Assembly (NCBI RefSeq): GCF_004793885.1
Contig: NZ_SRYG01000006.1
Coordinates: 25,971 to 89,970, forward strand
Reading direction: 5' to 3'
DNA: 64,000 nt
Source: Dubosiella muris
Lineage (GTDB): Bacteria > Bacillota_I > Bacilli_A > Erysipelotrichales > Erysipelotrichaceae
Shown here: one piece after another, positions 9,559 through 17,721 of the stretch
Layout of the letters: each line of letters begins with the position of its first letter
How positions within the stretch are numbered: the first letter of the stretch is position 1
Notes under the pieces: generated by a model
What the model was told of the DNA's origin: nothing
Database searches by the model: none
The model's input: the letters and a program-made list of their open reading frames with translations, nothing else
Translations under genes and position numbers: made by a program

Positions 9559-10752
9559 ATGAAAGAAAAAAGACGGGATAGCAAAGGACGTATCCTGCAT
9601 ACTGGAGAGAGCCAACGAACAGACGGAAAATACTTATATAAATATGTGGACGCATTTGGAAACACAAAATATGTGTATGCTTGGAGATTGACACCCACAG
9701 ACCCGACACCAAAGGGAAAACGGGAAAAACCCTCACTTCGTGAACTGGAACAGCAGATAAGACGGGATATTGAGGACGGTATCGACAGCACAGGCAAGAA
9801 AATGACGCTTTGCCAACTCTACGCCAAACAGAACGCACAGAGGGCAAATGTGAAGAAAAGCACACAGAAACAACGGGAACAACTTATGCGGTTATTGAAA
9901 GAGGACAAGTTGGGTGCTAGGAGCATTGATACGATAAAACCCTCTGACGCTAAAGAATGGGCGTTACGCATGAAAGAGAAAGGCTTTTCCTACAATACCA
10001 TTAACAACCATAAACGCTCGTTAAAAGCGTCATTCTATATCGCCATACAAGACGATTGTGTAAGGAAGAACCCTTTTGATTTCAAGTTGAGTGAAGTCAT
10101 AGAAAATGATACCAAAGAGAAAGTCGCATTGACAGAGGAACAAGAACAAGCCCTACTGTCATTCATCAAGACGGACAACGTGTATCACACGTATTATGAT
10201 GATGTGCTGATACTGTTAAAGACAGGACTTCGTATCTCGGAACTGTGCGGACTGACAGTAGCCGACATGGATTTCAAGAATGAAGTTGTGATTATCGACC
10301 ACCAGTTATTAAAGAGTAAGGAACAGGGCTATTATATTGAAACGCCTAAAACAAAGAGCGGAACAAGGCAAGTGCCATTAAGCAGAGAAACGATACAGGC
10401 ATTTCAACGGGTTATGAAGAAACGCCCAAAGGCAGAACCATTTGTGATAGGCGGACGGGGCAACTTCCTATTTGTCAATCAGAAAGGCAAGCCCAAAGTT
10501 GCCATTGATTATAACGCCTTATTTGTCCGTATGGTAAAGAAATACAACAAGCACCACAAGGACAATCCCTTGCCACATATCACACCGCATACACTACGCC
10601 ATACGTTCTGCACAAGGCTGGCAAGCAAGAACATGAACCCGAAAGATTTGCAGTATATCATGGGGCATTCAAATATCAGTATCACAATGAACTGGTATGC
10701 TCATGCGTCCATAGATACCGCAAAATCAGAGGTTCAGCGTCTAATCGCATAA
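9559..10752 (+). CDS. int: Tn916-family tyrosine integrase
   Basis: A 397-residue tyrosine recombinase that integrates and excises the element. It has an N-terminal arm-binding domain (MKEKRRDSKGRILHTGESQR, with FGNTKYVYAWRL), then a SAM-like core-binding domain (about residues 95-175), then the catalytic domain. Catalytic residues are visible: Arg in TGLRISELCG, His344 and Arg347 in HTLRHTF, His370 in GHSN and Tyr380 in MNWYAHAS. The Tn916 enzyme is 405 residues with Tyr379. It looks intact. AAGGAG lies ten bases before the ATG. Confidence 0.95.
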   Translation: MKEKRRDSKGRILHTGESQRTDGKYLYKYVDAFGNTKYVYAWRLTPTDPTPKGKREKPSLRELEQQIRRDIEDGIDSTGKKMTLCQLYAKQNAQRANVKKSTQKQREQLMRLLKEDKLGARSIDTIKPSDAKEWALRMKEKGFSYNTINNHKRSLKASFYIAIQDDCVRKNPFDFKLSEVIENDTKEKVALTEEQEQALLSFIKTDNVYHTYYDDVLILLKTGLRISELCGLTVADMDFKNEVVIIDHQLLKSKEQGYYIETPKTKSGTRQVPLSRETIQAFQRVMKKRPKAEPFVIGGRGNFLFVNQKGKPKVAIDYNALFVRMVKKYNKHHKDNPLPHITPHTLRHTFCTRLASKNMNPKDLQYIMGHSNISITMNWYAHASIDTAKSEVQRLIA

Positions 10753-10757
10753 GAAGT

Positions 10758-10830
10758 ATTTACCACGATTTTAACCACGCTTGATAGCGAAAATATAAGA
10801 AGATAGACCTAGATATGTGAGGTTTACCAC
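10758..10830 (+). repeat. Right arm-type repeats (TTTACCAC), likely integrase sites
   Basis: ATTTACCACGATT (10758-10770) is identical to 4358-4370. A diverged copy, TTAACCACGCTTGA, follows directly at 10771-10784, and TTTACCAC recurs at 10823-10830. All point the same way as the left copies. They begin six bases after the int stop codon. Confidence 0.6.
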
Positions 10831-10909
10831 AAAAGCAAAATGCCCGTAGAGCCTATAAAATAAGGCTTTGCGGACATTTAAGAAGATATAAAAAGATAGT
10901 CAAAAAGAC

Positions 10910-10929
10910 ATATATAATTTAACAGAAAT
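10910..10929 (+). repeat. Right terminal inverted repeat of the mobile element
   Basis: AATTTAACAGAAAT (10916-10929) mirrors 4262-4275. The whole 10753-10962 stretch holds only the arm repeats, a hairpin near 10848-10875 and this end; no gene is seen. A TATAAT occurs inside the repeat (10913-10918) and could drive outward transcription. Confidence 0.7.
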
Positions 10930-10962
10930 TTATTATGATTTTTCATAAGAGGGAGAAGGAAT

Positions 10963-11079
10963 ATGATGAAGGAGAACAAAAAGAATGGGATCGACACTTT
11001 TATATATAGGGATGGCCGCCAGCGCGCGGAAATCGAATCCGGCAAGGAAGGGAAAAACAGGAGGTGTCGAGCATGTTAG
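10963..11079 (+). CDS. Possible 38-residue basic peptide
   Basis: Too small for confident calling. The ATG follows GGGAGAAGGAAT. The peptide starts MMKENKKNGIDTFIYRDGRQ and ends KNRRCRAC, basic with two late cysteines. Its 3' end overlaps the start of the 11073 gene by seven bases, so it may be a leader peptide translationally coupled to that gene. It begins 34 bases outside the element end, so the insertion may have removed its native promoter. No family recognised. Confidence 0.35.
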   Translation: MMKENKKNGIDTFIYRDGRQRAEIESGKEGKNRRCRAC

Positions 11080-11582
11080 GAAACGAAAATTTACGAATGG
11101 CCGCCTACGAGTGTGGAAGATTTCAGGGATTTGAAAGCCACTTGCAAGTGCTGAAGGCGCAATACGCCAGCAAAGCCAACGAAGTGGCGATGCGCCAGTG
11201 GGAAGAGCTGATCGCGGAAGTGAAGATGTTCATGGACGACCAGCAGCCCAACATCCTGTATTCTTTTTCGAAACGCAACGGGATCATCGCCGCGCAAGGC
11301 TTCACGATTGATTTTTATCCCCCGGCGCATACGTTCGCGAATCGGCTGATGAAGCTGCGCAGCCAAATTCTTTTGGCGATGGCGAACGTGGATTGCGGTT
11401 CGGGACTTTACAACGTATTGGATTCCCTGTATATCATGGTGCTGTACGCGTTGTACGACGACGAAAGCGGCCGGCATCTTGTTCGATGGAAAAGCGAGCA
11501 CGAAAAGAATCTGCGCGCCTGGATGGATCCGGCGGATGTGGACGAAATGATTCAAAGCGTCCTGGAGGAGATTCTCATATAA
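11073..11582 (+). CDS. Uncharacterised protein
   Basis: A 169-residue soluble protein, not recognised. It is mixed helical, with a central hydrophobic stretch (NGIIAAQGFTIDFYPPAH) and acidic ends, and has no signal peptide. I chose ATG 11073 because AGGAGG lies eight bases before it; a GTG at 11064 would overlap that site. A compact terminator begins at its stop codon. Normal GC-rich backbone codon use places it outside the mobile element. It precedes tldD but is separated from it by a terminator and a promoter. Confidence 0.65.
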   Translation: MLGNENLRMAAYECGRFQGFESHLQVLKAQYASKANEVAMRQWEELIAEVKMFMDDQQPNILYSFSKRNGIIAAQGFTIDFYPPAHTFANRLMKLRSQILLAMANVDCGSGLYNVLDSLYIMVLYALYDDESGRHLVRWKSEHEKNLRAWMDPADVDEMIQSVLEEILI

Positions 11583-11604
11583 GGACGCGGCGCGTCCTTT
11601 TTTT
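11581..11604 (+). terminator. Terminator overlapping the stop of the 11073 gene
   Basis: AGGACGC (11582-11588), a GGC loop and GCGTCCT (11592-11598), then a T run. Confidence 0.8.
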
Positions 11605-11614
11605 TGCGTGGTGT

Positions 11615-11623
11615 GTGCTATAA
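11615..11623 (+). promoter_or_regulatory. Extended -10 promoter element of tldD
   Basis: TGCTATAAT is an extended -10 box located 40 bases before the chosen tldD start. The -35 region is weak (it falls in the preceding terminator T run). Confidence 0.55.
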
Positions 11624-11662
11624 TGAGAATCATCAATCATGGAATTAGGAAGAAGGAAATGT

Positions 11663-13051
11663 ATGCTATCAAAAACACAGTTGGAGCGGATGCTGACCCG
11701 CTGCATGCGCTCCAAGGCGGATTTCGCGGAAATCTTTGAAGAAGATGGAACAAGCGAAGCGATTTCGATGCTCAACGACGCCGTCGAAGACGTCAACCGG
11801 GTGCTGCGCAGCGGAATCGGAATCCGGTTGTACGCCGGAACCCGCTCAGTCTATGGATATACCAACGTGCTCGACAACGCGACGCTCGAGGAAATAATCG
11901 ACGATTTGCGGGCGGCCATCGGGAAAGAGGAACAAGGAAAGGACGTTGTTTTGCACCCGACGCCTGTCAAAAACAATCATCCGGTCGCCGTGGATCCTGT
12001 CGACGCCTCGCTGGCAGAAAAAGTGGCTTTGCTCGACCGGGCGCAAAAGGCGGCGTTCGCGACCAGCGATCAAATCGAGAAAGTCAACGGAACGCTAAGC
12101 GCCGTGCGCCAGCATGTGCAAATCGCGAACTCCGATGGACGTCTCGTGCAGGATACGCGCATTCGCACCCGCATGGCTTGCGCGGCGTACGCCAGCGACG
12201 GAACGACGCTCCAGTCGGGAACCGCTTCGCCAGGCGCCAGCATGGGGCTTGAGTTTTTCGACACGACGACGCCGGAAGCCATTGGCCAGGAAGCGGCGCG
12301 GGTCGCCATCGTGCTGACCAAGGCGAAACCGTGTCCATCGGGCAAGATGCCGGTCATTATCGACAATGGATTTGGCGGCGTGATTTTCCACGAGGCGTGC
12401 GGGCACTCGCTGGAAGCGACGGCGGTCGCGAAAAACCAGTCGGTTTTTTGCGGCAAGCTTGGCGAGCGCATCGCTTCCGAAAAGGTGACAGCCATCGACG
12501 ACGGGACGATTCCAAACGCGTGGGGTTCCCAAAACGTGGATGACGAAGGCAATCCGCAGCAAAAACGGGTGCTGATCAAGGACGGGATCCTTCAATCGTA
12601 TATGGTCGACACGCTCAACGGCCGCCGTATGAACATGGCTTCCACCGGGTCGTCGAGACGGCAGTCGTATAAATTCGAGCCGACTTCCCGCATGAGCAAC
12701 ACGTTTCTGGCGGCCGGCACCGACAGTCTGGAAGACATGCTCGATGGCGTGGAAAAAGGCTTGTACGCGAAAAAGATGGGAGGCGGCAGCGTCAATCCGC
12801 AAACCGGCGAGTTCAATTTCGCGGTGCAGGAAGGCTATTTGATTGAAAACGGAAAAATCACGGATCCGGTCAAAGGCGCTTCCCTCATTGGCAACGGCAA
12901 GGAGATTTTAATGCATATCGACATGGTGGGCGACAACTTGAGCCGTTCCCAGGGGATGTGCGGCTCAAGCAGCGGCTCGATCCCGACCGATGTCGGCCAA
13001 CCGCGCATTCGCGTTTCAAAAATCACAGTAGGAGGAACGGCCAATGAATAA
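11663..13051 (+). CDS. tldD: Metalloprotease TldD
   Basis: Catalytic, zinc-binding subunit of the TldD/TldE (PmbA) heterodimer, which degrades unfolded or modified peptides and in some species matures microcins. The 462-residue product carries the family motif FHEACGHSLEA (the HExxxH zinc site) and, near the C-terminus, GMCGSSSGSIPTDVGQP, which supplies the third ligand (Cys). Start 11663 (MLSKTQLERM) is preferred because AGAAGGAAATG precedes it; the frame opens at 11639 with no ribosome binding site. It overlaps pmbA by eight bases, so the two subunits are coupled. Confidence 0.92.
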   Translation: MLSKTQLERMLTRCMRSKADFAEIFEEDGTSEAISMLNDAVEDVNRVLRSGIGIRLYAGTRSVYGYTNVLDNATLEEIIDDLRAAIGKEEQGKDVVLHPTPVKNNHPVAVDPVDASLAEKVALLDRAQKAAFATSDQIEKVNGTLSAVRQHVQIANSDGRLVQDTRIRTRMACAAYASDGTTLQSGTASPGASMGLEFFDTTTPEAIGQEAARVAIVLTKAKPCPSGKMPVIIDNGFGGVIFHEACGHSLEATAVAKNQSVFCGKLGERIASEKVTAIDDGTIPNAWGSQNVDDEGNPQQKRVLIKDGILQSYMVDTLNGRRMNMASTGSSRRQSYKFEPTSRMSNTFLAAGTDSLEDMLDGVEKGLYAKKMGGGSVNPQTGEFNFAVQEGYLIENGKITDPVKGASLIGNGKEILMHIDMVGDNLSRSQGMCGSSSGSIPTDVGQPRIRVSKITVGGTANE

Positions 13052-14366
13052 GCAGGCATGGATGAAGCGGGCCGCAGAGCTTGGCCTGGAGCAGTTCGAG
13101 ATTTACCAGGCGCTCGCTTCGCAAAAGGAATTCACATGGTTCGAGCAAACGCTGGACACGTTTGTGACAAGCAAAGTGCTGGGCACAAGCTTGCGGGCCA
13201 TCAAGGACGGCAATGTGGCGACGATCGCGCTGGAGGAAGTCGACGACGGGAAAATGGACGAGGCGTTGCGCGCGCTGCTGGAACAGACGGCGATCGTGTC
13301 GAGCGAGGAGGCGGTCGCCCTGACGCCGGTGCGTGAAGTCGTCGCGCTGGAAAATCCGCATCGGTTCGAGCCGCTTTCCGTCGAGCAAATCGAAGCGATG
13401 CTGCAGGCGATCGAGAAAAAAGCGCTGGCGTTCGATCCACGAATCGTCCAGGTTGGCTATTTGGGATACGAGGAAGCCAAAGGAGGTCGTGAAATCACCA
13501 ATTCGCTTGGTGTGCAGCTGGCGGACGAGGACGCGGTTCAATATGTGGCGTGCACGATCGTCGCACTGGAAAACGGCGAGTACAAAGACGCGACCAAAGT
13601 CCGGATCGTATACGATGCCGGATTCGACGTCGACGCGTTTGTCCGAGAGGTGTGCGAGGAGGCGCTGGGAAAACTTGGCGCGCATTCGATCCCTTCCCGG
13701 ACGTGTCCGGTCGTGTTTGAAAAGGACGCGATGACGTCGCTGTTTGGCGCGTTCGCGGGGTTGTTTTCCGGCGACATGATCGCGAAGGGCATTTCCCCGA
13801 TTTCCAAAGATTTAGGCAAAAAAATATTTTCGGATCAAATCACGATTTTCGACGATCCGCGCCATACCGACGCGCTTTCGGTGGCGGCGTTCGACGACGA
13901 AGGGTTTCCGACCCGCCGCAAAACCGTCGTGGATCATGGCGTGTTCGAGCAGCCGCTGTACGATGCCCGGTCCGCGGCGAAAATGAACGTGGAAAGCACA
14001 GGCAACGGCTTTAAGTCGGGTTACGCCTCCCCGGTGCGTGTCAGCCCGATGAATATGTGGATCGAGCCGGGTACCGAGGATTTGGACGCGTTGTTGGCGC
14101 GCATGGGCGACGGGCTGGTCATTACCGATTTGATGGGACTGCATGCCGGGCTGCATTTCGCGTCGACGCAGTTTTCCTTGCAGGCGAGCGGCTATTTGGT
14201 AAAGGATGGCAAACGAGGCGATCCGGTGACTTTGATTACCGTGGCGGGACGTTTCCTCGATTTGATGAACGAGGTGGAAGCGGTTGGCAGCGATTTGGAT
14301 TGGAGCTACAAGCAGATCGCGTCGCCAAGCATCTTGTTCAAGCAGTGCGCGATTAGTGGAGAATAA
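13044..14366 (+). CDS. pmbA: TldE/PmbA subunit of the TldD/E protease
   Basis: A 440-residue homologue of TldD without the HExxxH site, as expected for the non-catalytic TldE/PmbA subunit. Recognisable segments are WFEQTLDTFVTSKVLGTSLRAIKDG near the N-terminus, FDDEGFPTRRKTVVDHG in the middle, and ITDLMGLHAGLHFASTQFSLQASGYLVKDGK near the end. AGGAGG lies inside the 3' end of tldD and the start codons overlap, giving 1:1 translation. The SseB-like gene follows after two bases in the same operon. Confidence 0.92.
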   Translation: MNKQAWMKRAAELGLEQFEIYQALASQKEFTWFEQTLDTFVTSKVLGTSLRAIKDGNVATIALEEVDDGKMDEALRALLEQTAIVSSEEAVALTPVREVVALENPHRFEPLSVEQIEAMLQAIEKKALAFDPRIVQVGYLGYEEAKGGREITNSLGVQLADEDAVQYVACTIVALENGEYKDATKVRIVYDAGFDVDAFVREVCEEALGKLGAHSIPSRTCPVVFEKDAMTSLFGAFAGLFSGDMIAKGISPISKDLGKKIFSDQITIFDDPRHTDALSVAAFDDEGFPTRRKTVVDHGVFEQPLYDARSAAKMNVESTGNGFKSGYASPVRVSPMNMWIEPGTEDLDALLARMGDGLVITDLMGLHAGLHFASTQFSLQASGYLVKDGKRGDPVTLITVAGRFLDLMNEVEAVGSDLDWSYKQIASPSILFKQCAISGE

Positions 14367-14368
14367 AT

Positions 14369-15130
14369 ATGGCACCTTACAACAATCAACAATTAAAAGA
14401 CGCGCTGGTAGCGTTAAGAAAAGAAGAAAACCAGCAGACGATCAACGACATGGCCCGGACGTTGCGCGATACGAGCGTACTCGCGCCCGCCATGTGGGAT
14501 CAGGAACCTCAAAAAGACGAGAACGGGCAGCTTGTGTTTGAGCCGAACACGAAAATTCAGCTCATGATCATGCAGGACGCGCAAGGAAACATGTATTTCC
14601 CGATGTTTACGAGTTTTGAAGAGCTGAAACAAGCCAATCACGACGACACCGTCCATGCGCTCGTGCTGTCCTTCGACCAGTTCATGTCGTTTGTGGACAT
14701 GGCGAAAGGGCAGATCCAGGGCATCGTGCTCGATCCGTTTACGGAAAACGTGCCGATCGACGTGGAATTTTTGGAAGGCGTCGCCCGGACAAAGAAAACG
14801 GTGATCAAGCCGACGAAGCTGAAAAAAGGCGAGCAGCTGCAAGTGCGCGAGCCGCTGAAAAAGGTGGAGGCCCTGATTTCGGCGCTCAACGAGGAGGCGC
14901 AGAAAATTCCGTCGATTCAGGAAGTGTACTTGAAAGAGCGTCTGGAAGGCGACGATGTGCACTGGCTCGTCATCGTGGATATGAACCCGCAAGATCCCAA
15001 ACTGTTTCAACGCCTTGGCGAAGCGTGCCGGGGAAAAACGGATGGCAAGGACATGGAGTTTATTTTTTCGACGATGCAAGTCGCGCAGCAAATCATGGCG
15101 GATTCCACGCCGATTTATATTAAAAACTAG
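14369..15130 (+). CDS. SseB family protein (enhanced serine sensitivity type)
   Basis: A 253-residue protein of the SseB fold in two parts. The N-terminal domain (about 1-125) contains the family strand-loop MYFPMFTSFEELKQ. The C-terminal domain (about 140-250) contains the second SseB half, IPSIQEVYLKERLEGDDVHWLVIVD. SseB proteins have no settled biochemical function. It is third in the tldD-pmbA operon and is followed by a strong terminator. The link to TldD/E is positional; a role in handling the same peptides is conceivable but not shown. Confidence 0.8.
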   Translation: MAPYNNQQLKDALVALRKEENQQTINDMARTLRDTSVLAPAMWDQEPQKDENGQLVFEPNTKIQLMIMQDAQGNMYFPMFTSFEELKQANHDDTVHALVLSFDQFMSFVDMAKGQIQGIVLDPFTENVPIDVEFLEGVARTKKTVIKPTKLKKGEQLQVREPLKKVEALISALNEEAQKIPSIQEVYLKERLEGDDVHWLVIVDMNPQDPKLFQRLGEACRGKTDGKDMEFIFSTMQVAQQIMADSTPIYIKN

Positions 15131-15135
15131 AACGG

Positions 15136-15167
15136 AAGCGGCCGCGTAAAAACGTTGCCGCTTTTTT
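15136..15167 (+). terminator. Terminator of the tldD-pmbA-sseB operon
   Basis: AAGCGGC (15136-15142) with GCCGCTT (15157-15163) around a 14-base loop, followed by T residues. Confidence 0.8.
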
Positions 15168-15174
15168 GCGGATC

Positions 15175-15218
15175 TATAAAAAACCGGCGAATGACTCGTG
15201 TGAATCAGACGCCGGTTT
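15175..15218 (-). terminator. Terminator of the DUF1275 gene
   Basis: A 9-bp stem, AAACCGGCG (15181-15189) with CGCCGGTTT (15210-15218). On the minus strand it runs into TTTTTTATAG. Confidence 0.75.
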
Positions 15219-15232
15219 GGCTTTTATGGGAA

Positions 15233-15934
15233 TTAGGAGGCCGCGTTTTCCGCATGGTCGTGTTTGGCTTTGTCGTGCATCATAATGAACACGTCGACGC
15301 CCAGCAGCAAGGCCGCGATGATTGTCACGTAGTGGGTCATAAACTGCGCGAAAAACGCGCCGATAATGACGTTGACTAAGAAAGTGACGACGAGAATGAT
15401 GCTCAGCAAAAACCGGTACATGTCGTCGCTGTCGCGCAGATGGATGTACTTGACAAGGCGTTCGACAGCTTCGCGTAAATTGCCGTTTAAGTAGACGGTC
15501 GCCAGCGGAATGTGGTGGATTCGTCGAAAGGTGATGGCTTGCAGGCCGCAGACGAGTCCGAACATGGGATTGGCGAGCGCGTTCCACGAGGCGGGAAGCA
15601 TCGTGGCGATGAGGATGAGGACGATTTCGCACAGGGCCGGGCCGATGCGCCATCCTTTCCGATCGTCGTGCAAATGAAAATGGGTGCCTAAAACGACGCC
15701 GAGCACAAAAAGCAACACGGGGAAGGTGTATTTCAAGATTTGGGAAAAGTCGCCGTTGGCGATATCCATGCCCAAATAGAGCAGATTTCCGGTTTGACTG
15801 GACGCGAATACCTTGCCGCGGGTGACGTAGCATCCCGCGTCCATGATCCCCACGCTCGCGCTGGCGAGTATCCCGACTCGCAAAGAATCCTCTCCATGTT
15901 TTTCGTCCTGAATGATTTGACGTACAGGATCCAT
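15233..15934 (-). CDS. DUF1275 (YoaK-like) membrane protein
   Basis: A 233-residue polytopic protein of the DUF1275 family. The diagnostic N-terminal region is present: GILASASVGIMDAGCYVTRGKVFASSQTGNLLYLG, with the conserved S-x-T-G-N. About six membrane segments follow, and QAITFRRI and TVYLNGNL are also family signatures. The function of DUF1275 proteins is not established; some are treated as transporters. It is a single gene with its own terminator, and no neighbour suggests a substrate. Confidence 0.88.
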   Translation of the reverse strand: MDPVRQIIQDEKHGEDSLRVGILASASVGIMDAGCYVTRGKVFASSQTGNLLYLGMDIANGDFSQILKYTFPVLLFVLGVVLGTHFHLHDDRKGWRIGPALCEIVLILIATMLPASWNALANPMFGLVCGLQAITFRRIHHIPLATVYLNGNLREAVERLVKYIHLRDSDDMYRFLLSIILVVTFLVNVIIGAFFAQFMTHYVTIIAALLLGVDVFIMMHDKAKHDHAENAAS

Positions 15935-16000
15935 AAAACCACCCGCCTTTTCTAGCTTTACTATACGGTGTTTTGTGTTTTTTTGAAAAACATGTGCTTT

Positions 16001-17617
16001 TTAAAGCGCGTCTTTGAGGCGGTTTGTGATCCAGGGAAGAATTTGATTTTTTCTTGACAGGACGTGTTCCATGAACAAAGGCGTTTGTTCCGTTGTTTCC
16101 AGGACGGATTTGAGCGGGCCGCCAAAGTAAAAGTACGAGCCTTTTTGCAAAATGTCGGTAAACACCATAACAAACAGGTCGGCGCCTTTGCGAAGCGCCT
16201 GCTCCTCGAGGGCTTCCTCGATTTGCTGGGCGGTGCAGGCGATGTCCTCGATGCTGGGAATCACGGCTTGCGCGATCAAAACGTTGCGGCTTTCGATGGT
16301 GAAGGCTTTGACGTCTTCTTCCAAAAAGCGGCTGGCGCTTTTTTGAGAACAGTTGGATGCCATGAAATACATGTCGTAAGCCAAATCGTCGGTTTTGACG
16401 GCGGCGATTTGGGAAAGTCGCTCGGCCAGCTCGATGTCTTTGGCGGTGGTGGTCGGGGACTGGAAGTTCATCGTGTCCGAGATGATGGCGCCCAGCATGA
16501 GGCCGGCCAGCGCTTTTGGAGGCTCGATGCCGCTTTCGAAAAACATGCTGGCGATAATGGACGTGGTGCTGCCGATGATTTCGTTGCGGAAATAAATCGG
16601 CCGGGTCGTGGAGAAGTCGTTGATGCGGTGATGGTCCACGACTTCGAGAATCGTCGCCTTTTCGATGTTGGGCACGGATTGGGAAAACTCGTTGTGATCC
16701 ACGAGGATCATCGACTTGTTTTCGTAGTCGATTCCGGCGTCTTTGAGCAAGTAGCCGACCAGCCGGTGCTGGTCGTTGACGACCGGATAGGCGCGGAAGC
16801 GGTCTTTGCGCATTTTTTTGGCGGCGTCTTCCATGAACTCGTCGATGTGAAACATGTGCACGCTGCCGGACATGAGTTTTTGGATCGTGGGCGCGAAAAA
16901 CAAATAACGGGAAGTGTTCATCGAGCCGTGACCTGATATAATGATCGGGCAGTGCTTTTGGGCGGCGAGCTCGAGGACTTCCTCGTCGACGTGGCCGCTC
17001 CAGACGATAATGAGCATGCCGGCGCCTTGCTCGAGCACTTGTTTTTGGGAAGCCGTGTCGTCGCCGATAATGACGATGCGGTCTTTGACCTGGTAGCGGT
17101 CCGCCTTGTGCCGGGACAGTGTGACGATGCTGACTTTTCCGTTCAGGTGGAGCTGCTCGTCGTCGAAGACGAGGTTGCCGTCCAGCGTTTTGGCGACGTC
17201 TTTCGTTTTGACGTCTTTGAGCAGGTCGATGCCAAGCGCGGTGTCGGCCAGGGCGATGACGCCTAAATCGTTGGTCGTGATCATGCCGACGACTTTTTGC
17301 TCGCTGTCCACGACGGCCATGAACGGCTGATGGCAGCGCCGCATTTTCTCGAGCGTTTCAAAGATGGTCGCGTCCTGCTCGACGACATACGGGCGCTCGA
17401 GCGGCAAATCGTACAGCCGCACTCTGGCGTCTTCGAGCAGTGGGGGCTCGTCAAAGTGGAACCGGTTGAGCAAATAGGCGGTTTCGTCGTTGAGCGGGCC
17501 AAGACGGCACGCCACGGCGGGAATCTGGTTTTGATTTTTTAAGTAGGCGTAACTGATGGCGGCCACGATCGAGTCCGAATCCGGGTGCCGGTGGCCGGTA
17601 ATATATATCGTGTTCAT
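16001..17617 (-). CDS. ppaC: Manganese-dependent inorganic pyrophosphatase with CBS and DRTGG domains
   Basis: A family II (DHH superfamily) pyrophosphatase that hydrolyses pyrophosphate to phosphate. At 538 residues it is much longer than the 310-residue minimal enzyme because two CBS motifs and a DRTGG domain are inserted after the first metal-site motif. Seen in order: GHRHPDSDSI, CBS1 (PYVVEQDATIFETLEKMRR...VVGMITTNDL), the DRTGG region (about 125-245), CBS2 (FRAYPVVNDQHRLVGYLL), VDHNEFSQS, VVDHHRI, and the DHHA2 domain with SSSK-like SQKSASRFL. In the family, CBS domains bind adenine nucleotides and tune activity. It is divergent from cca. Confidence 0.93.
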   Translation of the reverse strand: MNTIYITGHRHPDSDSIVAAISYAYLKNQNQIPAVACRLGPLNDETAYLLNRFHFDEPPLLEDARVRLYDLPLERPYVVEQDATIFETLEKMRRCHQPFMAVVDSEQKVVGMITTNDLGVIALADTALGIDLLKDVKTKDVAKTLDGNLVFDDEQLHLNGKVSIVTLSRHKADRYQVKDRIVIIGDDTASQKQVLEQGAGMLIIVWSGHVDEEVLELAAQKHCPIIISGHGSMNTSRYLFFAPTIQKLMSGSVHMFHIDEFMEDAAKKMRKDRFRAYPVVNDQHRLVGYLLKDAGIDYENKSMILVDHNEFSQSVPNIEKATILEVVDHHRINDFSTTRPIYFRNEIIGSTTSIIASMFFESGIEPPKALAGLMLGAIISDTMNFQSPTTTAKDIELAERLSQIAAVKTDDLAYDMYFMASNCSQKSASRFLEEDVKAFTIESRNVLIAQAVIPSIEDIACTAQQIEEALEEQALRKGADLFVMVFTDILQKGSYFYFGGPLKSVLETTEQTPLFMEHVLSRKNQILPWITNRLKDAL

Positions 17618-17721
17618 ACTTGAACAGTACCATAAATCCCTGAAAAGGGAAACAAAACGAAAAACTTCGTGTAGAAAAGAAACACTTTTTTTATAATAGG
17701 AAAAGAACAGAGAGGAGCACT

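Larger units (their letters stand above)
4262..10929. mobile_element. Tn916-related integrative mobilizable element (about 6.7 kb)
   Basis: An AT-rich island between GC-rich backbone genes. It is bounded by a terminal inverted repeat (14 exact bases, 19 of 20 when extended) and carries repeated TTTACCAC sites near both ends. Gene order left to right: orf8-like HTH protein, sigma-like regulator, alpha/beta hydrolase, TetR regulator, XRE regulator, a non-coding hairpin region, MobT/Rep_trans relaxase, xis and int. There is no FtsK/TcpA coupling protein or type IV secretion gene. It could therefore only be mobilised by a helper, and the relaxase frame is damaged. The true outer boundary is uncertain by a few bases because Tn916-type elements carry coupling sequences instead of a target duplication. 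Confidence 0.8.

Noticed and set aside
4262..10929. Prophage or full conjugative element
   Set aside because: No capsid, terminase, portal, coupling ATPase or type IV secretion gene is present; size and gene set fit a mobilizable element.
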